From NCBI RefSeq assembly GCF_000003815.2, contig NC_049990.1:3194438-3258437 (forward strand): DNA of 64,000 nucleotides, read 5' to 3'. This DNA is from Branchiostoma floridae. Taxonomy: Eukaryota > Chordata > Leptocardii > Amphioxiformes > Branchiostomatidae. The notes below the pieces were generated by a model. That model ran no database searches and had not been told where the DNA came from. It saw nothing but the letters and a program-made list of their open reading frames with translations. The translations under genes and the position numbers were made by a program. Shown one piece after another: positions 1 to 11,010 of this stretch; within the stretch, counting starts at the first letter, position 1; every line of letters starts with the position of its first letter.

Positions 1-926
1 ATTCGTGTACTGGCCTATTCTTGTAATATATTTCCGACTCATAGAGCCTGCCTTTATGTTTGAGTTGTCCCCATGGTTATTACGATTATGGTAAACTGAC
101 CCAAGACCGACGAGAGCTGAGATTTGATCTAATTATAAACTCACGTGCATGAAGCGATCAAACAATTGTCTGCATCACCTGTGCGTGGCGCGCTGTTCTC
201 TGGTTGCGATTGTGGCAGTTGCGACTGATATATTTTCCCTTTTCGTCAATATCGACAATATCAGGGAAAACTGAAACCATTACAACATGCTAAAAATTCA
301 TAAATGTAAAACCTCATCAGTAGACAAAAATTGCCGTAATGAAGTCTGCTTTGGGGGCAAATAAAATCTTACGACGATAGCGAAATTTTGAACATGTTCA
401 AAATCCATTTCAGCTCTATTTTCGTCATAGGAGGCTCCCCGATATACTATGATTTACCTGCGATTGACGCAGGTACGCTCTAATGACCTCATCGTACGAT
501 GCACTACGATTCTTGTGACCACGGCTTCATATATTTAAACCATTGCTTCCGATTCTTTCCCGACTTACGACGTACTGCGTTTATGCCGCGCATAAAACCT
601 CCATCGCAGTCAATCGTACGATTCTTGTGACCGGGGCTTTAGTCATACTCTTACGTGTTACGAAATATCTAGGCTATAAAAAATCGGAGAAAAAAACAAA
701 ACAGTAACGCAGTAAACGAACCCCGCAGTGACGCAAGCTTGACACAAGTGCAGTGAGATGGCACCTTAACGTTATGGTGGAAAATTTCCTATCCACGCGA
801 ACGATCCCCCGTGTAATTATATCGCGGCGACGTAATAGAATTCCGGGAACACGACTTGCCGTAACATCGCGACTTAATCTTGTTTAGCTGCTGTCGATAA
901 TGAGACTAAATCACGCCGCCGTCGGC
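1..926. other. Intergenic, no gene seen
   Basis: No open frame of useful length, splice-bounded exon or recognisable repeat was found. Stop codons are frequent in all frames. The right part (about 880-930) leads into the tandem array that follows. Confidence 0.5.
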
Positions 927-2150
927 TGGCTGGTAACGACAATTTGGTTCCCGCCGTTTCATTTTAGTAATCACAGATCGGACTCTGCATACTAAGTACT
1001 TCTGTGTGCATGCTTTTCCGTGTAAATGCACAACTGAGTTAACTTATTATTATAACAGGTCACAAGAACGATCAACAAAGAGAAAACATGTATATAGAAA
1101 TATCAAAAATAAATAAACTGAAACGGAAATCACAGAGCTATCACAGAATTTCGGCTTCTTCTTGCTTCTTGGGAATGGTGAAAAGGTAACGACAATTTGA
1201 TTACCGCCGTTTCATTTTAGTAATCACAGATCGGACTCTGCATACTAAGTACTTCTGTCTGAATGCTTTTCCGTGTTAATGAATGAATGAATGCAAATAC
1301 TAGCTAAGAACAGGTCACAAAGATCAACGAAGAGACAACATGTATGTAGAGATATCACAGAGCTGTCACAGAAGTTCGACATCTTCTCGCTTCTTGGTAA
1401 TGGAGAAAATGTAATGACAATTTGATTACCGCCATTTCATTGTAGTAATTACACATCGATATCAGCATACTAAATACTTCTGTGTAGCGCATGCTTTTCC
1501 GTGTTAATGAATGAATGAATGTGCAACATAGCTAAGTACAGGTCACAAGAAAGAGAAAACATGCATATGAAAATATTACAGAGCTATTATAGAAGTCTTC
1601 TCGCTTCTTGATAATGGTGAAAATGTAACGAAAATGTGGTTACCGCTGTTTCATTTTAGTAATCACACATCGAACTCTGCATACTAAGTACATCTCTGTC
1701 AATGCTTTTCAGTCTTAATGAATGAATGAATGCAAATACGAGCTAAGAACAGGTCACAAAGATCAACGAAGAGAAAACATGTATATAGAGATATCACAGA
1801 GTTATCACAAAAGTTCGGCTTCTTCTTGGTAATGGTGAAAATGTAATGACAATTTGGTTACCGCCGTTTCATTGTAGTAATCACACTTCGATATCAGCAT
1901 ACTAAATACTTCTGTGTAGCGCATGCTTTTCCGTGTTAATGAATGAATGAATGTGCAACATAGCTAAGTACAGGTCACAAGAAAGAGAAAACATGCATAT
2001 AAAAATATTACAGAGTTATCACAGAAGTCTTCTCGCTTCCTGGTAATGGTGAAAATGTAACGAAAATGTGGTTACCGCTGTTTCATTTCAGTAATAACAG
2101 GTCGAACTCTGCATACTAAATACTTCTGTAGTGTATGCTTTTCCGTGTTA
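927..2150. repeat. Tandem array of six ~215-256 bp units
   Basis: Six diverged copies of one unit start near 930, 1186, 1411, 1627, 1842 and 2056. Each begins with a version of GTAACGACAATTTGGTTACC followed by CCGTTTCATT, and each later contains CATACTAA-TACTTCTGT and GCTTTTCCGTGTTAATGAATG. Spacing falls from 256 to 214 bp. Copies 3 and 5 share wording, as do copies 4 and 6, which suggests a ~430 bp dimer was duplicated after the monomer. No coding potential was seen. It could be a minisatellite or the internal array of a larger mobile element. Confidence 0.8.
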
Positions 2151-2499
2151 ATTAAGCCATGGGTTTGTCTATTAGTATCAGTTTTCTCGGCGGTTTTGAT
2201 ATTAATTTCAATTCACATCATCGCGCGCAGTTTGGGGTTCGCGTTAATTGAATATCATCTAGAGGTAATAGCTTCATATACTCCAGTGGCAATTTGTCAA
2301 CGCGACACGGCAATGATATTGTTTGTTTGTTTGTTTTGCATACCAGGTAAATCGTCTCATGGCCTAAAACACCAGGTTTGTCTTGAACAGTACAAGCTGC
2401 ATATCCGGAAAGATTTTTTAGAACCACTCACACCGGGAAGGACCCCTCCTCTTTTCGATAATTTGCTCAAGGTATCGCTCTCATCGGGGTGTGGTTAAC

Positions 2500-2692
2500 G
2501 TCGATCCTATCAGAGGGTCGGCCCTAACCGAAGCTATGTACCCATTTTCACCTGAGTGAAGTGAGGAAAGTTGCGTTAAGTGCCTTTGCCATAACAAGGA
2601 CACAAGATCGGTGGCACATCAACGGATTCGAACCCAGAACTTATGGGTTATGAATCGAACACCCTGCCGATTGCGCCACACAACCCCACATA
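2500..2692 (-). mobile_element. tRNA-derived SINE (family 1), minus strand
   Basis: Read on the minus strand, a tRNA-like head contains an A-box-like TGGCGCAATCGG and a B-box-like GGGTTCGAATCC. It is followed by a body with ACCGATCTTGTGTCCTTG, CACTTAACGC, TCACTTCACTCAGGTGAAAA and TAGCTTCGGTTAGGG. The same order recurs on the plus strand at 22495-22680 and in an interrupted copy ending near 50190. It is a dispersed SINE, not a functional tRNA: the head does not fold into a complete cloverleaf by eye. Confidence 0.7.
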
Positions 2693-3277
2693 TTCGATCC
2701 AACACATTCTATTTTGTAAACAAACAAAAGATAGCAACCGTTTCTGTGTGAATAATAAGTTAGAGAAGCCACAAAGACTTATCCCAACTTCCCCACATTG
2801 ACAGACGAACAGAAAGCCACTTTTCTCTTGAAATCGCAGAACCCACAAATTTTAGAAAATGTGGGCCTTTTCGTCTCCCTCTGCTTAAAAAAAGTCAAAC
2901 CCAACCTGTTTAGAAATAGCGAACACTAGTATTAGAGTAGAATATTGTTCATGACTGTCCATTGTCACTATGTTTATACCATGTACTAGCAATTAGCCTT
3001 GACGGGCACGAACTTGCAAATAAACTTATTATTGATTAAAACACTAAAATAATAGCACACGAGTGGATTCATGAACACCATTGTAATATATCATCGGTCT
3101 GAAATTACGAGTTTGTCTCTGCTAAATGAACACCAGTGTAAATTAATGTATCGCATTTCTGAAAATACCTCCGCTAAATCCCCGGTAAAGCAGTTTTCAC
3201 ACCTGCACAGGTTCCATAAATCACGTTGTTACTCACGTGGATACAGGATAAAGCTGGGATGTACAGGTTTTAGGTGT
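2693..3277. other. Intergenic, no gene seen
   Basis: AT-rich sequence up to the N run. No supported exon was found. Short open frames here lack splice signals or recognisable protein sequence. Confidence 0.4.
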
Positions 3278-3654
3278 NNNNNNNNNNNNNNNNNNNNNNN
3301 NNNNNNNNNNNNNNNNNNNNNNNNNNNNNNNNNNNNNNNNNNNNNNNNNNNNNNNNNNNNNNNNNNNNNNNNNNNNNNNNNNNNNNNNNNNNNNNNNNNN
3401 NNNNNNNNNNNNNNNNNNNNNNNNNNNNNNNNNNNNNNNNNNNNNNNNNNNNNNNNNNNNNNNNNNNNNNNNNNNNNNNNNNNNNNNNNNNNNNNNNNNN
3501 NNNNNNNNNNNNNNNNNNNNNNNNNNNNNNNNNNNNNNNNNNNNNNNNNNNNNNNNNNNNNNNNNNNNNNNNNNNNNNNNNNNNNNNNNNNNNNNNNNNN
3601 NNNNNNNNNNNNNNNNNNNNNNNNNNNNNNNNNNNNNNNNNNNNNNNNNNNNNN
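3278..3654. other. Assembly gap (377 N)
   Basis: Run of unknown bases. The sequence just right of it is the right arm of a foldback element whose full copy is at 36178-36363, so the missing bases probably include the matching left arm. Confidence 0.98.
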
Positions 3655-3731
3655 CAGGGTCATGCCTCCTCGTAATTTAGAGCTCGCAGACTCGTCGTCC
3701 GATCGATTTTCGCCTAATGTTAGGGGGGTAT
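3655..3731. mobile_element. Right arm of foldback MITE (family D)
   Basis: The segment from CAGGGTCATGCCTCCTCG to GTTAGGGGGGTA matches the right arm of the complete element at 36178-36363 almost base for base. The left arm is not visible and would fall in the adjacent gap. Confidence 0.75.
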
Positions 3732-4404
3732 TATGATACTTGCCAACAACTCCAGGATATCTAGTGACATAGTATTGATACTTGTGGGAATCAGATATAC
3801 AAAAAAACAAACATAATCAGATCTAATTTCCGCAAAGTAAGCATGTCAAAGTAGTACGCTATTCCGTTGTCTCCATTGCTGCTGTTGTTAATTGAAACAT
3901 GTCAAGTCCAACATGGAATGGGGCGAAAACTTTCTAAATCCGACAAAGTTTTAACTTAACAATATCTTATCAAATACATAACTTAGAGATAGAAATAAAG
4001 ATATCCTGATGAATAGAGCACTGCGTGTTCTCCGTTAACGAGCAAAATCCAACTTAACATGTAAGCAGCGAGTTGAAATATAAGTGTCTTACTTATGCGC
4101 ATAATAACTTTGTGATATATCTTTCTAATCTGATAGGTACGTATACGTAGACCTCGTGTTGTTGCCCTGAGCACGGAATCCCCAAATGAGCGATGTGTGC
4201 TGCGTGGTAATGTAGGTTCTAATGTGTCTAAGTGCAGTAGATGTAACTTAATGATATACACATAGTAGGTAGCGGGTTTATGTAATGATCTAACAATACG
4301 CACAATGTAGAAACTTCAACTACCAATTTCTAAATGCAAAGAAAGTTAAAAGATTGTTTCTTATGTTTCAAGTTTCTTTTTAATACCAAGTACACAGAGT
4401 TAAA
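3732..4404. other. Intergenic, no gene seen
   Basis: AT-rich sequence. A minus-strand open frame at 3983-4303 has no recognisable similarity and no convincing splice or start context. Confidence 0.4.
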
Positions 4405-4695
4405 TCCTTCCCGCACCAGATGGTACATAAGGCGGCGCCCATCTCAGTTTCAGTAGCTTTGGGCCACCCTGGCACCCAGCTTTTATACAATCACTACACA
4501 GCAGGGGGCTAGTCCACTGGTAATGGTCTGTGTGTTCAACGTCTATACTTTTTTCAGAAGCTGAGTGCTAAGCAGAGAAAGCAGCATGTACCATTTTTTA
4601 ATGTCTTAGGTATGACTCGGACAGGGATCGAACTCACGATCTTCAGACTGCAAAGCGAACACTCTACCCAGTCGGCCATTGCACCGGTATCAATA
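4405..4695 (-). mobile_element. tRNA-derived SINE (family 2)
   Basis: On the minus strand the head reads GGTGCAATGGCCGACTGGGT (A box) and later GTGAGTTCGATCCCTGTC (B box), near plus 4615-4690. The body carries AAGGCGGCGCCCATCTC and CAGGGGGCTAGTCCACTGGT on the plus strand. A second copy of the body, without the tRNA-like head, lies at 38428-38640. It differs from SINE family 1 in both body and head. Confidence 0.65.
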
Positions 4696-5500
4696 AAGAC
4701 GTGTTAAAGATGGTTTGTTTGTTTGTTAGTGTACATCATAAAATCATGCCACTACTCTTCCTGGAGTCATAGTAATAAGAATAAATGAAATACATGAAAT
4801 GAAAAAAAAAAGTTCGATGCCCACAACTCCCTAGACTCTCCCAGACTGACTACGCTGACTGTTATAGAGAGACTGCTTTGCCAGCGGAGTTTTGCTACCA
4901 GATGAGTTGGCTGGCAACCTTAGCAGGGACTTATTCCCCTGGCCAATTTCCCGATTTTTTTTGCCAAACTGTACTACCCCCGTACCCCCGTACGACGGCG
5001 TGGTGGAGGCACCCCCCCCCCTGCCCCGGTATATTTATGTCTCACACTTTAAGGACATGTTATACAGCAGAGAGCTCGCCATAATCGCCATGATGGACAT
5101 GTGGTGCCCAGCTGGCACGCTGTAAACTTGATGGCTGCTAAAGTAAGAACGACCCTCACTCACATCAAACTTTAAGTACAAATGATTCTCACAGCTCCTA
5201 AACTTTAAGTAGAAACGATCTTTATCGACCTTAAACCTTAAATAAAAACGACATTTGCCGCTACTAAAAGTAAACGTGATCTTTAACTGGCCTTACGGTG
5301 GTAACCTGCCACATTAACGGCACTCTGGCGGTACTGCTGTGATCAATTTGTGGTTTACTCAGTGGTCAGAGAGAGCAAAAAGTTGGACAACCACCAACTC
5401 TCGGCTGGACGCAAGAAGGCGGCAAGTCAGTGTCTTTTTGGACTTACGATTACGTATACAGCAACATAGTCCAGTCTTCAAGTTTGACAATGACAATGAT
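4696..5500. other. Intergenic, no gene seen
   Basis: Contains a poly-C/T stretch near 5008-5030 and short direct repeats of the type AACTTTAAGTA-AAACGA near 5165-5260. Plus-strand open frames at 4878-5125 end quickly and have no recognisable domain. Confidence 0.35.
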
Positions 5501-5502
5501 GA

Positions 5503-5557
5503 GAGAGACAGAGACATAGACAGAGAGAGACAGAGACAGACAGACAGACAGACAGAC

Positions 5558-5606
<49 letters not shown>

Positions 5607-5636
5607 CAGAGAGAGAGACAGACATAGAGAGACAGA

Positions 5637-5684
<48 letters not shown>

Positions 5685-5805
5685 GATAGAGACAGACACT
5701 GTCAGACAGACAGACAGACAGACATAGAGAGAGACAGAGAGAGAGACAGAGAGAGAGAGAGAGACAGAGAGACAGAGAGACAGAGAGAGACATAGAGAGA
5801 GAGAG

Positions 5806-5849
<44 letters not shown>

Positions 5850-5850
5850 A
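5503..5850. repeat. (GA)n / GACA-rich microsatellite
   Basis: About 350 bp of AGAG, AGAC and ACAG units with occasional interruptions. It accounts for several long minus-strand frames made of Ser, Leu, Cys and Val, which are not genes. Confidence 0.97.
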
Positions 5851-7094
5851 GAGACAGATACAGAGACAGAAAATGATTTAAACTTGACAAGCCAAACAGG
5901 GAAAGACAGCCTTACCATCTTAATATTGGAGAAGATTCACAATACAGACAAGTTTTAAACGTGAGCAACGAAGTTTTTTGGTGGAAAATAGAGAGAGCTC
6001 CACCCTACAGCCGTTACGCTAATGATTCTGCGTTAGAGTGAAACGCTTTTTTAGGGGCGGAATGGGGTTGATGTGCGCCCTACTACTTGACCTAAAGGTG
6101 GGTTCACACATGCGTATATATTCAAGTCCGTTTGAGGTGCGTATGAAGCTCTTAGTCTCTACCAGGCTCCACATGTCGCGGGAAAAATAGTACAAATTGG
6201 ACAAATATAGATACATAACACGTCAGATGAGTTAGCTGATTGAGAAGTATGGTTAGTGACCCAGCTAACTTCGCTGACATGTTACCTGTTTACGTTTGTC
6301 CAAATTCTAATATTTTTCCAACGACCTGTGGGGCCTGGTGGAGGTAAATACTCCCATGCGCGCCTCATACGGACTTAAATATATACGCACGTGTGACCCC
6401 ACCTTAACATCCATTTGCTGTGATCCTTTTATACCCAAAAGTTCCCTTCCTTCCTTCCCTCCCAATCGACTCATTTCCCCCTTTAATCTTATTCTTACAT
6501 CCCAACACTTAAAGACTTAAACTTCGATCTAAATGCTACTCAAAAAGTACAGGCTTGTGTTTACCTGGGCTTGCTGTACGCCCGCCCGCCCGGCTGACAG
6601 CGGATCCCGTCTCTAACGGGGGATAGGCACGACAAGCGGGTGGTATTTAGAAAAGATTGGACCGACGCTATCGCACCTGCGGCTCACGTCTCAACAGGTG
6701 TGCACGCGCCGTTCACGTGCTCTTACGCCGCGACTAATTCCCATCCCCTCACCTCCAGTTAAGTGGATCTCTTCTGACAACGTTCTTATCTCAGAGCGCC
6801 GATCCCTGGAGGCTGCAGTTCGCACAACACGCGACAGGTGGCGCTGGTGTGGTACGATTTGAGACACGATTTCAGGAGCTTCAATATTCTTATCACACAA
6901 AAACTACCATCTGCAATGCACAGAGGTTAAATTCAAAGTCCTACGCTTGACACCATGACCGCTGAAAGAGTAACGCTGGTTCACCTTTATCCGCGGGGTA
7001 ACCTATATACGTTAAAAAAATGATATTTAGTGATATTTAAGCCGGCGGACGGTTGGAATTCAAACAGTAGTATCTTGAACTTCGACCTGATACC
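5851..7094. other. Intergenic with a GC-rich patch
   Basis: Similar ~60 bp segments occur in inverse orientation near 6080-6190 (minus) and 6325-6400 (plus), both with a GCGTATATATTCAAGTCCGT-like core, so this is a dispersed repeat. The patch at about 6570-6870 is CpG-rich (GCCCGCCCGCCCGGCTGACA, CACGCGCCGTTCACGTGC). A minus-strand frame with a possible donor (CTGGAG|GTGAGG) runs through it, but I could not connect it to other exons. Confidence 0.35.
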
Positions 7095-7170
7095 CTTAGG
7101 GCCGATTTACACGAGGCAAAAAATCAAACGACGTACGTCGTTCAAACTGCCTCGTGTAAATCGGGCCTTA
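7095..7170. mobile_element. Near-perfect hairpin MITE flanked by TTA
   Basis: The left arm GGGCCGATTTACACGAGGCA and the right arm TGCCTCGTGTAAATCGGGCC are exact reverse complements. The centre includes the palindrome CGACGTACGTCG. Both ends are bordered by TTA, matching the 3-bp target duplication typical of PIF/Harbinger elements. Assignment to that superfamily rests only on the flanks. Confidence 0.75.
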
Positions 7171-8357
7171 AATAACGTTTTTTTTTTACAATACAACGCT
7201 AGCGATACAGGCGGTTTCTTGATGAAATATCACCATAACTAGCTACATATCGCTGAAATTCCGAAAAGAAGGAAACATTCCCATGCGGCACGCTCCCCAC
7301 TGTGACAAGAATTTTCCATCACGAGCGGAGTCGCCTGAGGTAAAGCTTCCCACTAATTCCTTCCAATTTGGCGGTTACGGAATAGATAACTACCGGGTAC
7401 CTGACCCGCATGTAAGGACACGGGTGGGGTAGGGTTCGGTAAGTGGGATTTGGCGACTTTGTGGTGACTGTAATTAGACATACTGTGTCAACCAGTGTCA
7501 CCTGTCTTAAGATGTTTTCACATGATATTAGCTATAGATTGCACTTATGGTAAATCCAAACATTCAAGAGAAAATATATATAGCGGTGCCGTATCCAGGT
7601 GATAGGCTTATATGAGCGGCGCCATGGAGTAGAGTATATACGTACAACAATGTTGATACATTCGTCATCAATTCAATCATGGACAAAATCAAACAAATAT
7701 GAGACATGATACGCATAGAAGCACAGTAGAGGAATAGGAAAATCGTACTGACTGTTGCCAAAATGCGTTTCCAAATTTTACTTTGTTCTACCTTGAACTC
7801 ACCATGTAAAACACTCTTCACTCCTATCACATTTTATTTAAGTTCTATCTATCTATTGTTCTTCAAATTCTACACAAATAAATCGATGCATCGAGCCCTT
7901 TTTGTTCTAAGATTTGAAAAAAAAACCTTTTTCTAAGTCAACTTTTTACTTATTTAATATCTGTTTTTCCCCCCGCTGGTTGCTTCACCAGGACTTCTGA
8001 TGTTCTTATTCTTGTCTTGAATGAAAAATGTCTTCTAGTTTTCCACTGTCCCTAAAAGTAGAACACTCCTTGCGGGTATTGTTGTAAACGCCAAGGTCAA
8101 GTGAAGAATGATCACGCCATAAAACGGTTTTACATCCGACCATATGGTGATGCGCACATTACACCTGCTGATGACTCCGCAAATATCAATACAACTTCCC
8201 GTTAAACGCACCTCTCATGGACAGGCTACGGTTTTAGCCTGGAGAAAAATCAATGATTACCTTACCTGAATCAATGTTCTACCGGTGCTGGGCGGTGTTA
8301 GATGATGCTCCGTGTCGGATCGTGTGGTGTTGTATTGACTTTAGCCTACAGCAGGCC
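7171..8357. other. Intergenic, no gene seen
   Basis: AT-rich sequence without a supported exon. A minus-strand 88-codon frame at 7564-7830 has hydrophobic stretches but no recognisable family and no splice partners. Confidence 0.35.
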
Positions 8358-8500
8358 TTTTTAGAGCCATGTTGATTTGATTGTTTGGATGACAACCGCG
8401 CGCGCGTCAATTTTCGGCCGTTTTTAGAAGTTCTCAACCATGCTGTAGATCGAACGACGCAGCAGCAAAATGAACAAATATGTGCTGCAGATTTGGAAAA
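8358..8500. mobile_element. Partial copy of MITE family B
   Basis: GATTTGATTGTTTGGATGAC followed by a GCGCGCGCGTCAATTTTCGGCCG segment matches, in inverse orientation, the right portion of the element at 9256-9666. Only one end is present. Confidence 0.6.
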
Positions 8501-8600
8501 AAAAAATTCATACGACATAACTGAAGCACTGGGTGCCGGGATTCGAACTCATGCGACATTAGCACCAGGCTAGAGGCGAGTAAAAACAGTCTCATGAGTA

Positions 8601-8790
8601 CTCTCCAAGCAGAGGTTCGGCTCCGGCTGTTTTTTTTAAACGTTTTTTAGTTTTTTTTTTATCGGGCTTTCTTTATTTGTCATTTTTTCCTGAAGTATGC
8701 CAGTTTTCACACAGCAAGATACAAAACAAAATACAAAGCCCGGTAAAAACGACTAAAAGTATAGCCGGAGCCTAACCTCTGCTTGGAGAG
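8601..8790. mobile_element. Foldback MITE, family A (complete)
   Basis: The left arm CTCTCCAAGCAGAGGTTCGG and the right arm CCTAACCTCTGCTTGGAGAG are inverted copies extended by GGCTCCGGCT/AGCCGGAGCC, and both sides are bordered by TA. The middle is T/A-rich and also partly self-complementary (TATCGGGCTTT / AAAGCCCGGTA). It has the same 16-bp ends as the elements at 14408, 32245 and 58135, but unrelated inner sequence. Confidence 0.85.
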
Positions 8791-9042
8791 TATCCCCTGA
8801 GTCCTAGGATTCGAACCCAGGTCCACCAGCTCACTAACCCAACGCCATCACCGCTACTGAGGCCAAAAGGTCCAGACTAGTTGGACTGGTCAGTTGGTGG
8901 TACTTGAACCTCACTGCTATGTATCCGATAAACACAAACATGCATAGCAACAACCTCAAACTTTTGAAGTGGAGCAACAACGTAACGCTCTAGAATGTAC
9001 TTCAACATGACAAAGTCGTAACTTAGGCGTTCTAGTACATAC

Positions 9043-9246
9043 CTGTTACGTGTGTAAACTTTACTGGTCCATGCCGCCGTTCCCGAACGCCGATCCCGTC
9101 ACGTACCGATAGCGATCCGTCACTCCCTTCGGGGCCCCTCGCGCCCAACCACCGTGAAATGTCCGGCTGTTCCCCGCTGATGTTGACAGAGACGCACGAG
9201 CGCTGCCCACACTTCGCCTTAACCACCGCCTTGGCTAGGAATAGCT
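9043..9246 (-). CDS. Orphan exon-like segment, unknown protein
   Basis: On the minus strand a 204-nt segment is bounded by an acceptor (TGTACAG|AGCTATTCC) and a strong donor (GTAACAG|GTATGTAC). It is open in the phase 1-1 frame, giving 68 residues that start ELFLAKAVVKAKCGQRSC and include a Cys-x(4)-Cys pair. Codon third positions are unusually GC-rich compared with the flanks. A segment ending at 10512 (minus, ACAG|GTGAAT) is open and also ends in phase 1, so it could be the preceding exon, but no in-frame start is visible. I do not recognise a domain. It may be an exon of an undetected gene, a pseudogene remnant or chance. Confidence 0.3.
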
Positions 9247-9255
9247 CTGTACATA

Positions 9256-9666
9256 AGGCCACGTGGATTTGATTACATGGATGGCATCCTCTTGGAACAC
9301 AAAAACTGATGCGAGTATGCGAAGAAAAAAAGTTTGACCCCCCAAAAATTGCCTTCATTATGAAATGTAAGTATTCAGGAAGGTTGAACATATGACTGAA
9401 TATACAGAATATATAATGCACCTAAAAACAATTTCTTCATTTTTTCTTCTTCGCATCTTGGAATATTCTGTGACATTAGTATACGTTTTCCGACATTTGT
9501 TTTTGCAGTCCACGGCATATATTTGCTTCTTTTGAAGCTGCGCCGTACGATTTACGATATGTTGCAATATGTTACAATATATAAAACTTTTTAAAATCAT
9601 TTTTGGAAACGGCCGGAAATTGATGCGCGCGAGGATGTCATCCATATAATCAAATCACCATAGCCT
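9256..9666. mobile_element. MITE family B (complete copy)
   Basis: The left end GATTTGATTACATGGATGGC and the right end GTCATCCATATAATCAAATC are inverted copies of each other, with matching outer AGGCC-ACG / CCATAGCCT blocks. The body has CTGATGCGAGTATGCGAAGAA near the left and GGCCGGAAATTGATGCGCGC near the right. The same plan occurs at 59911-60248 and 61876-62222. Confidence 0.75.
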
Positions 9667-9799
9667 AATGTACAGGGAGTGGTCCGGGTGTAATACGGGT
9701 TAACTGGCGATGGCCACGACGGAAATGACCACCACTTCACATGCAGGAGATGGAAAGGGTGGTTAACACTGAGTGCTTGACCTGTGGTCACAGGCAGTG

Positions 9800-10250
9800 T
9801 TTTACACTACGGCCATTCTAATTTGATGCTTTGGTTGACGTTTCTGAAGAAGATTGTGCCGTACTACAAGAGTTTACGGGGAATTTTTGTAAGTGATGAA
9901 GTATGTAGTGTCACCTTGGTACATAGTTTCAGGGAGACTGAATATAGTCGATCCAGATAGGATAGTTTACAATAATTTAGATGCAATGTTATATACATAG
10001 ACTTATTTGATATATTGGTTGACCTATCTGAAGAAAAATGTACTGAACTGGTATAAATCCAAGGTAACATTACAAACTTCCACCAACTCTGTTTTTATGT
10101 AGATATAATATCATTTGGAATGTTACCTTGCATATAGTCGAGTCAGAAAGATTGGCTGACAATAGTTATATATGCAGTGTTATATACACGGAAAAATTTG
10201 ATGTTTTGGTTGACGTATCGGCAAAAAATCTTGCGTAGCAAAGTAGTTGG
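9800..10250. repeat. Three diverged ~190 bp tandem units
   Basis: A phrase like TTTGATGCTTTGGTTGACGT followed by TCTGAAGAA recurs near 9821, 10006 and 10198, with intervening TATACATAGACTT or TATACACGGAAAA and CAATGTTATA-like blocks. The spacing of about 187-192 bp suggests an old tandem triplication. No coding potential was seen. Confidence 0.65.
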
Positions 10251-10629
10251 TCACAAGTTACTAGTAGTTTGCTGCACAAAAATGAAGATTGTCTTTTTAA
10301 CAAGACAACAGCAACCAGTAACGCTGGGTTGAACGGCTACTGTCGATTCAATTCCTTGATAAAAACGATAACTGCGCGCATTAAAATGTCTTTACGGCCG
10401 TGCCAGCCTGTGAATGAGGGGGGGGGGGGGCAATGACAACCGAAATATGACCTCTACCTTTGACCTTACAACGCCTAACATTTACCAACACTCTAAGAAT
10501 CTACGATTCACCTGTAACGATCACTTCAGATGGCTTCAGGCAACGCTGCACCCACTTTTCCTGCCGAAAGCGTCGTGTAATGTTTACAATGGCACAAATT
10601 GCAGAAACTCCGTGAACTTGTTTGACCCG

Positions 10630-11010
10630 TGACGTTGCCCTTTGTCGTCCGTGACGTCACAGCCGTGTCACGTGATTGATGACGGGGAACACCCTAGCAA
10701 CCGGATTGCTGATTCGGTCATTTAAAATGATACAGCAGGATCTTTTTGGGGGCAGCAATTCCTATATAGGCGTGGTTATACAATGTGGAACGTTTGGGTT
10801 ATGGGAAAATACGTGAAATTCTAGTTTTGTTTTCGATTTCTTGAGTTCACGTGCCTATCACGTGATAGGCGCATGCTCGCCTTGACAACCGCACTGTTGA
10901 CCATCATCATCCGGTCTCCAGACTTCGTAACTTCGGCTCGGTGTACACTTCGCTCTCAACCATGCACAAAATTACCCATTCTACAAAATCCAAACATTGG
11001 TGAACAGGTA
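10630..11010. promoter_or_regulatory. Promoter-like region (CRE, E-boxes, RFX-like half site)
   Basis: Within about 350 bp there is a palindromic CRE (TGACGTCA at ~10652), two CACGTG E-boxes (near 10668 and inside an 18-bp perfect palindrome GCCTATCACGTGATAGGC at 10853-10870) and an X-box-like CCTAGCAACCGG near 10695. On the plus strand a strong 5' splice site AACAG|GTAAGC follows at 11008. No ORF precedes the donor, so it would end a noncoding first exon. Which strand is transcribed is unclear. Confidence 0.4.

Noticed and set aside
2600-2692. tRNA gene
   Set aside because: A- and B-box-like sequences are present, but the D-arm, anticodon arm and acceptor stem do not pair, and the same sequence recurs with a SINE body.
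5359-5918. Long Ser/Leu-rich minus-strand frames
   Set aside because: Produced by the GA/GACA microsatellite; no non-repeat coding sequence is attached.
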